Positions 18,429 through 28,090 of a stretch of DNA of 34,034 nt are shown here, piece after piece. Source of the stretch: Candidatus Iainarchaeum sp. (lineage in GTDB: Archaea; Iainarchaeota; Iainarchaeia; JAFGOX01); assembly GCA_016926295.1 (NCBI GenBank), contig JAFGOX010000002.1, positions 1-34,034 on the forward strand, given 5' to 3'. The position numbers and the translations under genes are program-made. Numbering within the stretch: the first letter of the stretch is position 1; the number at the start of each line of letters is the position of its first letter. The notes under the pieces were generated by a model. The model was not told the DNA's origin and made no database searches. It saw only the letters and a program-made list of their open reading frames with translations.

Positions 18429-18444
18429 TAGGCACTAATAGTAA

Positions 18445-19911
18445 TTAAGCTTTTCGCCCGTAGCCCTGCCTGAAGAACAAGGCAAAGCCCACTATTGATA
18501 AGATTGGAATTATTTCCAGCCTGCCCACCCACATGTTTATTATAAGCATGATTTTCGGACCAAATGCCATTTCGTATTGTGTTATTCCGCATGAGATTCC
18601 TGCATTACCCTGTGCTGATGCAACTTCAAATAAGGAATTAATCATAGGGTATCCGTAAAGTGTCAGAACCAGCGTTCCTATTAACAGGAATAAAAGATAA
18701 AGCAGGGCAAAGAAAACAATCATGGATATGTTTTCGTCAGAAACTATGACTCCTGCGATTTTTTTCTGGAAATATGCCTCCATCGGCAAAATGCTTTCTT
18801 TTAGTTTCCAATAGAGCGATTTCAGAATTACCCAGCACCTAATTAGCTTGATTCCGCCGGCAGTTGAACCTACTGAACCCCCAATTGACATCAGCAGTAT
18901 CAAGATTAGTTTTGTGAAATCCGGCCATTGCGCCACCATTTCCCCCGATGCATTGCTAAATCCGCCATCAGTCACCCCGCTTATCGCATGGAATAGCGCA
19001 TTGTTGAATCCAATCTGGATTGACATCAGCAAAGTTGCAACAATTATTATAAACAAAAGCAGCCTGAATTCAATACTGTTCCAGTAGGCCCAGAACTCCC
19101 TTTTTCTGAAGAACTTGTCATGTACTGCAAAACTCATCGCACCCAAAATCATTATCAGGGCAAGGGCCATATGGGTCCATACAGAGTTGAATGCCACCAA
19201 TCCGTTTGCATTGGAGACATTTCCTGTTGTTGAGATTGCATTCATTCCGTAATTGATTGCGTGCCATGCCGGCATTCCTGTTGCTGTTAATAATAAAATT
19301 CCGAAAATTGTAAAGCCAACGTAAATAAACCAAATTTCTTTTAGGGTATTCATAATATTTGGTCTTAACCTTTCTTCCCTCCCTTCTGCCTCTGCCAGTT
19401 TAACTGAATGGGTGTAGGATTTCAAAACTCCAGTTAATGCAAGGACAATTATCCCGATACCGCCAACCCAAGATATGAAAGTTCTCCAGAAGACGAGGCT
19501 TAAGGGTATTGTTTCTATTATCGGAGATAAAATGCTGAGCCCGGTTGTTGTGACTGCTGACATTGTTTCGAAATAAGCATTTATGTAGGTTATGTGCCCT
19601 GCGCTCATGAAGGGTATTGCGGCGACACCAACAAACAAAGGCCAGATAACTGCTGCGCTCACCATTGCGTGCATTACGCGGGTTTGTGTTTTTGTTCTCC
19701 CCAAAAGAGTGAATGTTCCGCCTAAAAGGAAACCTATTAGCATGCTGAATAAATACGAAACATAACTTGCCGGCCCCTCGGCTAAAATGAGACTGATGAG
19801 TAAAGGAAGAGAAAGGCTTATGCTTGTGTAAATAAGCAAGCGGCCCACTTCCCTCATTATTATTTTCAAATCATCAAGACTTGTTATCGCACTTGTATAT
19901 CTCATTCTCAT
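18445..19911 (-). CDS. trkH: TrkH family potassium uptake protein
   Basis: Selectivity-filter-like repeats (SAVTTTGLS, NAISTTGNVSNA, SVGSTAGGIKLIR, AQGNAGISCG); about 10 TM segments; adjacent to trkA. Confidence 0.93.
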   Translation of the reverse strand: MRMRYTSAITSLDDLKIIMREVGRLLIYTSISLSLPLLISLILAEGPASYVSYLFSMLIGFLLGGTFTLLGRTKTQTRVMHAMVSAAVIWPLFVGVAAIPFMSAGHITYINAYFETMSAVTTTGLSILSPIIETIPLSLVFWRTFISWVGGIGIIVLALTGVLKSYTHSVKLAEAEGREERLRPNIMNTLKEIWFIYVGFTIFGILLLTATGMPAWHAINYGMNAISTTGNVSNANGLVAFNSVWTHMALALIMILGAMSFAVHDKFFRKREFWAYWNSIEFRLLLFIIIVATLLMSIQIGFNNALFHAISGVTDGGFSNASGEMVAQWPDFTKLILILLMSIGGSVGSTAGGIKLIRCWVILKSLYWKLKESILPMEAYFQKKIAGVIVSDENISMIVFFALLYLLFLLIGTLVLTLYGYPMINSLFEVASAQGNAGISCGITQYEMAFGPKIMLIINMWVGRLEIIPILSIVGFALFFRQGYGRKA

Positions 19912-19923
19912 TTTGAATCTCTC

Positions 19924-20889
19924 TTATTTAAACAAAATTTCAAACAGCCTTTTAAAGACAGAACCATACACCCCTGATAATGGCGCTATTGTTATCTTTG
20001 CTATCATCATTACCGTTCCTACGATTGTTATTGACAGCAATAATGCAAAATAATTTTTTAGCTCGCTTATTAAAGGCGAAGAATTAATTATTGCGCCATA
20101 CACCTGATTGTACTGCTCTTCCTCTGAAATAGTTTGTTCCGGAAGTGATTCTCCACCGGCATTTTTGAGCTGAAGTATTATTGCATTTTTTTGCGCGTCA
20201 GTTGCAGCAATTTGCTGTGCGATTATTTGCTCTTTTTGAGTATCATCTGCGCTTTCATAGAAATCCTGCCCCTCAAGCGCCTGAACAACTGTTTCGCGTG
20301 CTACTGGTTTTGATAGTTCACCTATTAATTGCGTTTTGTATTGCTCGCATAAGCCCATAAGGCCTTGTTGGGCCCCTGCCACCCCCTGCGCTGTTGGAAG
20401 TATATTTGTTATGGTTTTTTGCATTGCCGTATCAAAATACTGTGTTTGAATAGGGAGTATTGTTATGAACAAAATCAGGAACATTCCCGCGCAGGCGATT
20501 GTAATTCCTTTTGACGCGCCAATCCAGGACGCCCTAAGCGCATTCATACTCATTAATTCTGCAAATTTTACACTTGCCTCCTGGAAAACAAGAGGGGTTA
20601 TTGCTGCAGCAACCAATCCTGTTACAAGATAAACAAAATCCCATTGAAATACAAGTCCGCCAATTAAAACACCTAATATCATTCCAAGTGTTGAGAATAT
20701 CCATCCGTTCTCTACTTTGTTCATTGCAAGCGCGCTTACTGCCGAATAAGACAATGGCGCGAGTATAATGAAAATTATAATGCTTGGGTTAAGCACCTGT
20801 TCAAGTATGCTTCCTTCGCCCACAAGATTAAACAAGTTGTCTGCCGTTAGACTGATATTTGGAACAAAGGGGGTCCAAATCAAGGTCAA
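19924..20889 (-). CDS. Polytopic membrane protein of unknown function (N-terminus probably extends to about 21050)
   Basis: Several TM helices with a central hydrophilic coiled-coil region. In-frame coding-like sequence continues upstream of the TTG at 20889 (see finding). Confidence 0.7.
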   Translation of the reverse strand: MTLIWTPFVPNISLTADNLFNLVGEGSILEQVLNPSIIIFIILAPLSYSAVSALAMNKVENGWIFSTLGMILGVLIGGLVFQWDFVYLVTGLVAAAITPLVFQEASVKFAELMSMNALRASWIGASKGITIACAGMFLILFITILPIQTQYFDTAMQKTITNILPTAQGVAGAQQGLMGLCEQYKTQLIGELSKPVARETVVQALEGQDFYESADDTQKEQIIAQQIAATDAQKNAIILQLKNAGGESLPEQTISEEEQYNQVYGAIINSSPLISELKNYFALLLSITIVGTVMMIAKITIAPLSGVYGSVFKRLFEILFK

Positions 20890-21047
20890 TGCAAAAACAA
20901 GTCCAAAAGCGATTGCCGCATGCCTGTAGTTTATTATTTCATCTTTTTCTTTTGACAGGGGGCTTTTTCCCCTCTTTTCCGGAACCGCTGCAGTTTTTTC
21001 AATTTCTGTATGTATAACCCCTTTTGGTGTTATAATTGTTTCATCAA

Positions 21048-21932
21048 CTATACTATCACCTTCACATCTCCGTCAATTAATATCATGCTTTTTTCTGTTT
21101 GTGATATTAGCCCGTTGCTCCGTTCTTTTAAAGAGGGATATAGTTTTAATGCTTCTTTTTGTATGAGCTCCCTTAAAGCTGTGTTCAATTGTATTCCCCG
21201 AATTCCTTCAACAACCCACCTTTCTGCAAATGGCAGCCCTTTGAATTTTTCTGCGCGTTCCAGAAAGACTCTTCCTGCCTGCAATCTGGTTGATACTGGT
21301 TTTACAAGTTCCATTATTTGCGCTTCATTGGTATCAATTACATATCCGGCATCGCCGTTTGTTGCGAAGGGTTCGATTGCGATTCCACCTTCTTCAGGGA
21401 GTTTTTGCCCTTCTTTTGAATGTATGTTTGGTATGTTCAGCCCAGCATGCACTTTGTATTTTCCAAGGTTGTGCCCCCCGAGATTATGTATGGGCTTCAT
21501 TCCGTAGCTTTTGATTGTAGTTTCAATTTCCTTTCCAATCAGACTTAAGTCAATCCCTGGCTTTAATATGCTGATTGCGTTCTGCAACGCCATTTCTGTT
21601 GCTTCAATTAGTTTTCCGTTTTCTCCTGAGAAATCAACTGTGAATGCCGCATCTGCTATGTAGCCGTTGATATGCACGCCCATGTCAATTTTAACTACTG
21701 AGTTTTCGGGAATGGTTCTTTCGTCATTGAAGGCCGGCGTGTCATGCGCAGCAACTTCATTTGCCGATATGTTACAAGGGAAGGCCCATTCTCCGCCAAG
21801 CTCCTTTACTTTTGATTCTACGTATTGCGCCAGTTCCAGATGCTTCATTCCCGGCTTTGCTTTTTTCCTTGCGAGCTCTAAAACTTCCCGCAGAATTTTT
21901 CCCGCTTTTATATATTCTTTTTCGCCTTCCAT
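21048..21932 (-). CDS. map: Methionine aminopeptidase, type II
   Basis: IHNLGGHNLGKYKVHAG, VVKIDMGVHINGYIADAAFTVDF, GGIAIEPFATNGDAGYV metal-ligand motifs. ATG at 21932 preferred over 21956, which overlaps polB. Confidence 0.95.
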   Translation of the reverse strand: MEGEKEYIKAGKILREVLELARKKAKPGMKHLELAQYVESKVKELGGEWAFPCNISANEVAAHDTPAFNDERTIPENSVVKIDMGVHINGYIADAAFTVDFSGENGKLIEATEMALQNAISILKPGIDLSLIGKEIETTIKSYGMKPIHNLGGHNLGKYKVHAGLNIPNIHSKEGQKLPEEGGIAIEPFATNGDAGYVIDTNEAQIMELVKPVSTRLQAGRVFLERAEKFKGLPFAERWVVEGIRGIQLNTALRELIQKEALKLYPSLKERSNGLISQTEKSMILIDGDVKVIV

Positions 21933-21936
21933 AGTC

Positions 21937-24900
21937 TCACTTAAACCATGAATCAATTGTTTTCTGTTTTCCTTTTTGTAATAAGTCCTCTTCTTTATAA
22001 CCTAATGCATACAGTATCCTCATCGCTGCCGGAACCACCTGATTGTTGATATAGTAGTCAATATCATAATCCCCTTCTTTTACATAGGCGGCAACATCTG
22101 CTTTCTCAGAGATTGATTTTCCCCGTGATGTGATTATGTAATCTATCATGCTTCCGAGCCCGTATTTGTCTCCGCGCTCGTTTGCCTTGATTGCGGCTGA
22201 TGTATGCGGGCCAAGGACGCTGTAATTCTCCAAAGGCCTTGTTATTTTTGTGTGAATTGTCAATTCGCCGTTTGAAACTTCCTTTTTCTTCAGCTTTTCT
22301 ATAACTTCCTTAACATAGGAAATTGCTTTTTTCTCATCGCCGTCTTTCAGTATGTAAGTCAGAACTTTCATTTGCGTGTCCCTTGCAATCGCCGACCAGT
22401 CCCTCCTTACCAGTTCAAATCCTTTGATTTTGATGTGATTGTTCTTGTCAATCAGCGCATATTTTTTCTTTGCACCTTTTTCTTTGTCTCTTGTGGAGAT
22501 GAATATCCCGCGCTTGTGGCTATTTTCAAATTCAAGCTCCATTTTGTCAGGTAGCTTTTTGTTAACCTTTTCCAGGAATTCGTAAATCTTGTCTTCGCCC
22601 CACCCTTTTGGTATTTTCACATAAACGCTATCTGTGTCAGAATAAATGGGCGTAAAACCGAAATCCTCTGCATCCTTTATTGTCTTTTTTATATATTCTC
22701 TTGCCCATGCAGTTATTGATTCTGCGCAGGGTCGTGAATACCATCTTGAGCGGGGGTAGCCTAAATATCCGTAGAAAGAGTTATGTACGCCAGTAAAACC
22801 AGTTCCTGCAAAAAATCTTTCTGTTTCATTTACGGATAAATCATAGACATATTTTTCCTTATGATTCTTAATTATTTCAATTTTTTTCACTTTGTCAAGT
22901 CCGATATTTCCATTAAGTAGTTCACTAATTAGTCTGGTATAATCATTTTTTCCTTTTTTTAATTCGTATTCTTTTATTATTGTGCGTGCTTTATTGAGTG
23001 GAATGGTTTTGCGGTGATCGCTTTTTAATGTTTTAACTTTTTTCAATTCCGTAAGCAATGGCAAAATATATTCTTTCGGTATTGTGTTTACATAAGTGTA
23101 TTCGCGAGTACGATTTCTTTTCATGAAAGGAAGCCCATCCCTTACCTCTAGCCGGTACACCCCTGAATCTTTCTTTATACATAAATCATTATATCCTAGT
23201 AATAGTATTAGGAAAGAAAGGTCGTTTATTAGTTTTTTTGAAATGCTTGTCATTCTTGGCCATGGCGTGGTTTGATTTCCATCGCCAAGATAATAGCCAT
23301 GTAGGAATTCTATTTGGCATTCCTTTCTTGCATTGAAAACACATGGGGGAATTCGTTTTTCCCTTGCATTATTTCCACAACCTAACGCCTTAATTATTAA
23401 AAATATAGATTTTTGTTGGAGATAACATCCTTTTTTGTCTGTTCTTGGGGTTTTCCCAAAGCTTTCTTTTATACATTTAGCTATGTTTTTTCTTATTTTT
23501 ATATTTACATCGTCTTGGGCTATTTGAATTCTAAAACTGGTTCCGGTTGGATTTTTTCTTTTGTCTGAGTAACCTTCGGCGGTATAATACCCAAGAAATT
23601 TATAGAAGCTTTTTACTGCCTTAATTGCAGCGGGTATGCTGGCCCCTGCTCCACCCATTGTGCTGATTTGCCAGTTTTTAATTTCATCATATTGTAAATA
23701 AGGAATAATTTTCAGTAAATCCGTTAATTTAGCAAAATAAGCGAAGTTTCTATACCAAAATAATTCGGAAAAAACAGTTTCAACTTCTAGGCGATTAATT
23801 CCGGCTTTGGTAATAATGAAATATTGTGATTGGCTTGGCACTTTCTTTGGTTTTTTTAATGCCTTAATATATCCTGATTTTTCTAGCTGGTTTAAATGTT
23901 TGGCAATGTTGTGCCGGTCTTTCTTAAGGTTATTACTTATATTGATGATGCAATCAGGACCCGTGTTTTTGAGGTAGTTTAATATTTTTATTCGGCTTCT
24001 TGTTTCGGTTCTTTTTGTGAAATGTTTATTGCTTACCCTTATATAGAGCCCTTCGATTTCTTTTTTTGGTAAAGTTGAAAGGATTTCTAAGAAGTTTATG
24101 TATTTTTCATACTTTGGTTTAATTTTAGGAATTCCTTTTGGAATAACAACGGGCGTTCCTTCTTTTAGGTTTTTTGTTTTTATTGTTCTGAACCCTTTTT
24201 TATTGAATGTAAATATCCCGTGGTCTTCTGTTAGTGTAATATCCCTGCCTGATTTGAGCGTTACTTTGTATAATTTTTTTGGTGCGTTATGCCGTATTAC
24301 TGATTTTATTGGTAAAAATGCAGTTTCTTTTTCATCAAAGCTCAATGTTTCGTAATCCTCTACTTTTTGGATTTCTGTTGTCCCTACTTTTTTTGGGTTT
24401 TTTATATTTTCATCAACAAAGGCTCCAATCGTTTTTATTTCTATTTTATTATTTTTTTTAAGGATTATGGGTTCAGTTGCCATTAATGAGTTTGCAACTA
24501 TTTTCAAGCCCCATTGATAACCATACAATGATTGGTAATTCTTGTCAGTTTTTTTCATTCCCTTCATTTTCTCTTTTGTCTTTATTCTTTTTCTTAAAAC
24601 TTCTTCAACTAGTTGGGGGATAAATCCTTGCTTGTCCTTACAGAACTTAAATCCCTTTGGGGAGATGTCAAAGTCTTTGCAGTTTTCAACATTCAGAGTT
24701 TCTGGTGCAATGTTGTGCGCAATCATGATTGTTGGGTATAGCGATCTAAAATCGTATTCAGCCAGATTCTCGTGTATTCCGGGTTTTGGTTCCATTACGT
24801 ATGCGCCCTCGTAAGGGTCGAACATTCTTTTTCTCACATCTCTCTCTTTTGGCCTTCGCGGCGGGATTTCACCTTTGTTGAATGCCTCTTTTACAATGTA

Positions 24901-26070
24901 ATGCTCAACCAGCGTTCCTGTGCTGACTCTTGTTGTTGTATAAAGCAAGGTCCCTGTTAATCTGCTAAGCTCGTAACCCAGGGTTTCATATTCCCTTCCC
25001 AATTCGTAGCATGCGATTGAATCCTGAAGGCAGTACTTTGCAAGCTTTTCCGGATTTTTCTCCCATTCTTTCCAAATCTTGTGACCGACAAATTCTATTT
25101 TAGATTTTCCAAGAAGCGCCTCATAAACCCGTTCTAATTTGTATTCTGGCAGGCTGACTGCCCCGCTCCTTGATAGGAACTGTATAACCTGATAAACATC
25201 AACGTGAACCCTTCCGGTTATTTTTCCCTTTGAAGTCATTCCCCCAGTTCTCAAAAATAATTCCGAGCCGTCCTTTCCTAATGGCAATTTTACTTTCAAA
25301 TATTTTGCCCTTTTTTTAAGATAGGGGAAGTCGAACATGTCTCCGTTGTAGGTCATTATTATATCAACATCGTCTTTGTTGACCTGTTTTACGAATTCCT
25401 CAATCATTTCTTTCTCATCTTTAACTTTTACAATGAACCCCTTTGTCTTTAGTTTTTCGCTCCATGTGAATAATTTTTCTGTTCCTTTGCTGTTGACATA
25501 GGAAATCATTATTATCGGATTCTTCTCATTCTCTGCATTTGGCATTTCCCCCTTTGCGTATACTTCCAAATCAAACGCGCCGATAATCAAATTGTCAATC
25601 TCGTGCTTTTTCTCTTTGATTGATTTTATAACAAACTTGTCGTCGACTTCTGCTTCGACCCAGCCCATGGGTTTTAGCTGATTTTCAATAATATAGTACT
25701 GCTCTGTGGATATCTCAAATCCAGTGGTTTCTTCTACCTCGTCCCATTCCTTAATTAGGTCCCTTATGGCGTTTATGTGCCTCCCGTTTTCAGTCATTAT
25801 TTTCAGCACTTCGCGGTCTTTTCCATGGAACTTTCTCTTTTCAATGTCTATTTTAGGGGGGGCAAAAGGCTCATTTTTATAGGTGAAGTCCAATTTCAGG
25901 ATTTTTTCCTTCAGAGAACTAGCATTATGTGAAGTGATTACGTAAAATCGGGGTTTGAAGTTCGTTTCTTTCAAAATATAGCTTTCTTTGCCCTTTATAT
26001 ACAATTCCAAGGCTGATTTGCCCTTTTCTTCCTTTTCTTGGATATCCAATAATACGCCTTCTACTTTCAT
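21937..26070 (-). CDS. polB: DNA polymerase family B, interrupted by an intein
   Basis: Exo motifs (GAFDLEVYA, TYNGDMFDFPYL, YCLQDS), Pol motifs (YDFRSLYPTIM; KIVAN/SFYGYLGYPRSRWY; YSDTDSVY). Start MKVEGVLLDIQEK (26070) or the TTG/ATG-proximal start at 26100. Confidence 0.96.
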   Translation of the reverse strand: MKVEGVLLDIQEKEEKGKSALELYIKGKESYILKETNFKPRFYVITSHNASSLKEKILKLDFTYKNEPFAPPKIDIEKRKFHGKDREVLKIMTENGRHINAIRDLIKEWDEVEETTGFEISTEQYYIIENQLKPMGWVEAEVDDKFVIKSIKEKKHEIDNLIIGAFDLEVYAKGEMPNAENEKNPIIMISYVNSKGTEKLFTWSEKLKTKGFIVKVKDEKEMIEEFVKQVNKDDVDIIMTYNGDMFDFPYLKKRAKYLKVKLPLGKDGSELFLRTGGMTSKGKITGRVHVDVYQVIQFLSRSGAVSLPEYKLERVYEALLGKSKIEFVGHKIWKEWEKNPEKLAKYCLQDSIACYELGREYETLGYELSRLTGTLLYTTTRVSTGTLVEHYIVKEAFNKGEIPPRRPKERDVRKRMFDPYEGAYVMEPKPGIHENLAEYDFRSLYPTIMIAHNIAPETLNVENCKDFDISPKGFKFCKDKQGFIPQLVEEVLRKRIKTKEKMKGMKKTDKNYQSLYGYQWGLKIVANSLMATEPIILKKNNKIEIKTIGAFVDENIKNPKKVGTTEIQKVEDYETLSFDEKETAFLPIKSVIRHNAPKKLYKVTLKSGRDITLTEDHGIFTFNKKGFRTIKTKNLKEGTPVVIPKGIPKIKPKYEKYINFLEILSTLPKKEIEGLYIRVSNKHFTKRTETRSRIKILNYLKNTGPDCIINISNNLKKDRHNIAKHLNQLEKSGYIKALKKPKKVPSQSQYFIITKAGINRLEVETVFSELFWYRNFAYFAKLTDLLKIIPYLQYDEIKNWQISTMGGAGASIPAAIKAVKSFYKFLGYYTAEGYSDKRKNPTGTSFRIQIAQDDVNIKIRKNIAKCIKESFGKTPRTDKKGCYLQQKSIFLIIKALGCGNNAREKRIPPCVFNARKECQIEFLHGYYLGDGNQTTPWPRMTSISKKLINDLSFLILLLGYNDLCIKKDSGVYRLEVRDGLPFMKRNRTREYTYVNTIPKEYILPLLTELKKVKTLKSDHRKTIPLNKARTIIKEYELKKGKNDYTRLISELLNGNIGLDKVKKIEIIKNHKEKYVYDLSVNETERFFAGTGFTGVHNSFYGYLGYPRSRWYSRPCAESITAWAREYIKKTIKDAEDFGFTPIYSDTDSVYVKIPKGWGEDKIYEFLEKVNKKLPDKMELEFENSHKRGIFISTRDKEKGAKKKYALIDKNNHIKIKGFELVRRDWSAIARDTQMKVLTYILKDGDEKKAISYVKEVIEKLKKKEVSNGELTIHTKITRPLENYSVLGPHTSAAIKANERGDKYGLGSMIDYIITSRGKSISEKADVAAYVKEGDYDIDYYINNQVVPAAMRILYALGYKEEDLLQKGKQKTIDSWFK
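22780..24489 (-). mobile_element. Intein with LAGLIDADG-type homing endonuclease in PolB (570 codons, AN/SFYGY site)
   Basis: Starts S(LMATEPIIL) after KIVAN, block B LKSGRDITLTEDHGIFTF, LAGLIDADG motifs FLGYYTAEGY and FLHGYYLGDG, C-terminal FAGTGFTGVHN followed by +1 Ser (SFYGYLGYPRSRWY). Confidence 0.95.
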
Positions 26071-26132
26071 ATCTTTCCCTAGGTAGATATTGCCCAGCAT
26101 GTTTATATAATTATTGAGTTTCTTTATTTTGC

Positions 26133-27239
26133 ATGGCTGAATTTGAAGTAACCCCGTGGGATGTATCCGGGCATGTTGACTATGATAAGCTGGTCAAGGA
26201 GTTTGGCACAGATTATATTACAGATAAGCAGCTTAAGGAAATAGAGGCGATTACCGGAGATTTGCACATATACCTCAGGAGAAAATTATTTTACTCTCAA
26301 AGAGATTTAGATGCAGTTCTGAAAGCGCACAAATCCGGAAAGGGGTTTTTCCTTTACACTGGTCGCGGACCGTCCGGTGATATGCACATCGGTCATTTGA
26401 TGCCGTTTATTTTTACAAAGTGGCTGCAGGAAAAGTTCAAAGTCAATTTGTATATTCAGATTACTGATGACGAGAAATTTGCATTTAAGCAGAATCTTTC
26501 TCTGGAAGACACAAGAAAAATGGCAAGAGAAGACATTGCAAATATTTTGGCATTGGGCTTTAGTCCGAAAAATACATTCATAATGCAGGATTCGGTTTAC
26601 ACACAGACATATCCGAAAGCGCTTGAATGGTCAAAGTACATTAACTTCTCAACAACAAAGGCGGTTTTCGGTTTTGAGAATGCAACGAATATCGCAAGCA
26701 TTTTTTATCCTGCGGTTCAGTGTGTGCCGATTACGTTTGAAGAGAAGCAGTGTTTGATTCCTTCAGCAATTGACCAGGACCCTTATTGGAGAATTGCAAG
26801 GGATGTTTCCCATAAAATAGGAAAAGGTTATCCAAAGACTGCGGCAATACACTCGAAGTTCATTCCCCCCCTTTCCGGTCTTGAGGGAAAAATGAGTTCT
26901 TCAATTGAGGGCTCGACAATAAAACTAAATGACACCCCGAAAGAAGTCAAAAACAAAATTAACAAATATGCTCTTACTGGCGGTCAGAACACAGTTGAAG
27001 AACAGAGAAAGAAAGGTGGAAATCCGGAAGGTTGCGTTGTTTTTGAATATTTGAAGATGCTGATGGAAGAAGATGACAAGCTTTTAGAAGAAAGATACAA
27101 AAACTGCAAAGGCGGAAAAGTTCTTTGCGGAGAATGCAAGCAGTATCTTATTGAGAAATTGAATGCTTTCTTGTCTGAGCACCAGAAAGCAAGAGCAAAG
27201 ATAACTGACAAGGATATTAACAAGTTCCTTCTTAAGTAA
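26133..27239 (+). CDS. trpS: Tryptophan--tRNA ligase (archaeal/eukaryotic type)
   Basis: TGRGPSGDMHIGHLMPFIFTKWLQ (HIGH), QIDQDPYWRIARDVSHK-like, KMSSS. Confidence 0.96.
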   Translation: MAEFEVTPWDVSGHVDYDKLVKEFGTDYITDKQLKEIEAITGDLHIYLRRKLFYSQRDLDAVLKAHKSGKGFFLYTGRGPSGDMHIGHLMPFIFTKWLQEKFKVNLYIQITDDEKFAFKQNLSLEDTRKMAREDIANILALGFSPKNTFIMQDSVYTQTYPKALEWSKYINFSTTKAVFGFENATNIASIFYPAVQCVPITFEEKQCLIPSAIDQDPYWRIARDVSHKIGKGYPKTAAIHSKFIPPLSGLEGKMSSSIEGSTIKLNDTPKEVKNKINKYALTGGQNTVEEQRKKGGNPEGCVVFEYLKMLMEEDDKLLEERYKNCKGGKVLCGECKQYLIEKLNAFLSEHQKARAKITDKDINKFLLK

Positions 27240-27765
27240 GTTTCTTTACACAGACGTACCATGGAACAAACCAATCTATTTTCTTATCTTTTCTTAATTC
27301 TTTGATTTCTTTTGTGGTTTTCTTTGGAATATATTTTCCATCTATGCTAATGTCGAATCTTAAAAAATCTGGCAAATAATCCTGATTAAAAAATAAGTCC
27401 CTAAGGTCATTACATGAAACTGGAAATATAAGATATAATTTTTCTATTTTCTTATCCTTTGCCCACGCTTCTGCTTTTTTAATTAGTTTTTTTCCAAGGC
27501 CTTTTCGTCTATATTCGGGTAATATACCCATTCCTACTATACCATAATTCTTTCCATATAATTTTTCTTCTATTCCTATTTCTATGAATCCTATTATTTC
27601 TCCATTTCCATTAACTCCTAAGAAACATACTTCACTTTCTGGGCCCTTTATGTCGTTGTATATTTGATTATACCCTACTCTGCGATAACAAGATTCATCA
27701 AAACAGGCTTTTGCAAGCTTGTTGAATTGTTTATAATACTCTTTAGTATATTTAATTATTTTCAT
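27232..27765 (-). CDS. GNAT family N-acetyltransferase
   Basis: YGIVGMGILPEYRRKGLGKKLIKKAEAWAKD acetyl-CoA binding motif; overlaps the upstream gene by 14 nt. Confidence 0.85.
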   Translation of the reverse strand: MKIIKYTKEYYKQFNKLAKACFDESCYRRVGYNQIYNDIKGPESEVCFLGVNGNGEIIGFIEIGIEEKLYGKNYGIVGMGILPEYRRKGLGKKLIKKAEAWAKDKKIEKLYLIFPVSCNDLRDLFFNQDYLPDFLRFDISIDGKYIPKKTTKEIKELRKDKKIDWFVPWYVCVKKLT

Positions 27766-28090
27766 CTAATACCCTTACTTCTCCAACTTCAGCATCTACC
27801 TCTATAGTGGCCCCATCCTTAATTTTTTCCATCGCATCTTTTACATTTACTATACAGGGAATGCCAAACTCCCTTGACACAATTGCTGCATGAGAAAGAA
27901 TTCCGCCTTCTGAGGTTACTATTGCACTGGCTTTTAATATAATATGAAGCATTTCTGGATAGGTAGCTGGCGTAACTAATATCCACCCCTTTTCGAATAC
28001 AGTATTGAGGCCTGCCCCTTCATCTATTTTTTTTACTTTTCCTTTTGCGTAACCCTTTGATGCTTTTTGCCCTTTCAATATAATCATCAT
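27752..28090 (-). CDS. Stand-alone PEP-utilizing enzyme mobile (swiveling phosphohistidine) domain protein
   Basis: 112 aa: KGYAKGKVKKI...ILVTPATYPEMLHIILKASAIVTSEGGILSHAAIVSREFGIPCIVNV...DGATIEVDAEVGEVRVL, with the catalytic SHAA histidine. Confidence 0.9.
   Translation of the reverse strand: MMIILKGQKASKGYAKGKVKKIDEGAGLNTVFEKGWILVTPATYPEMLHIILKASAIVTSEGGILSHAAIVSREFGIPCIVNVKDAMEKIKDGATIEVDAEVGEVRVLDENN

Noticed and set aside
26984-27274. 96 aa minus ORF overlapping the trpS 3' end
   Set aside because: Antisense to trpS and overlaps the GNAT gene in another frame; not coding-like.
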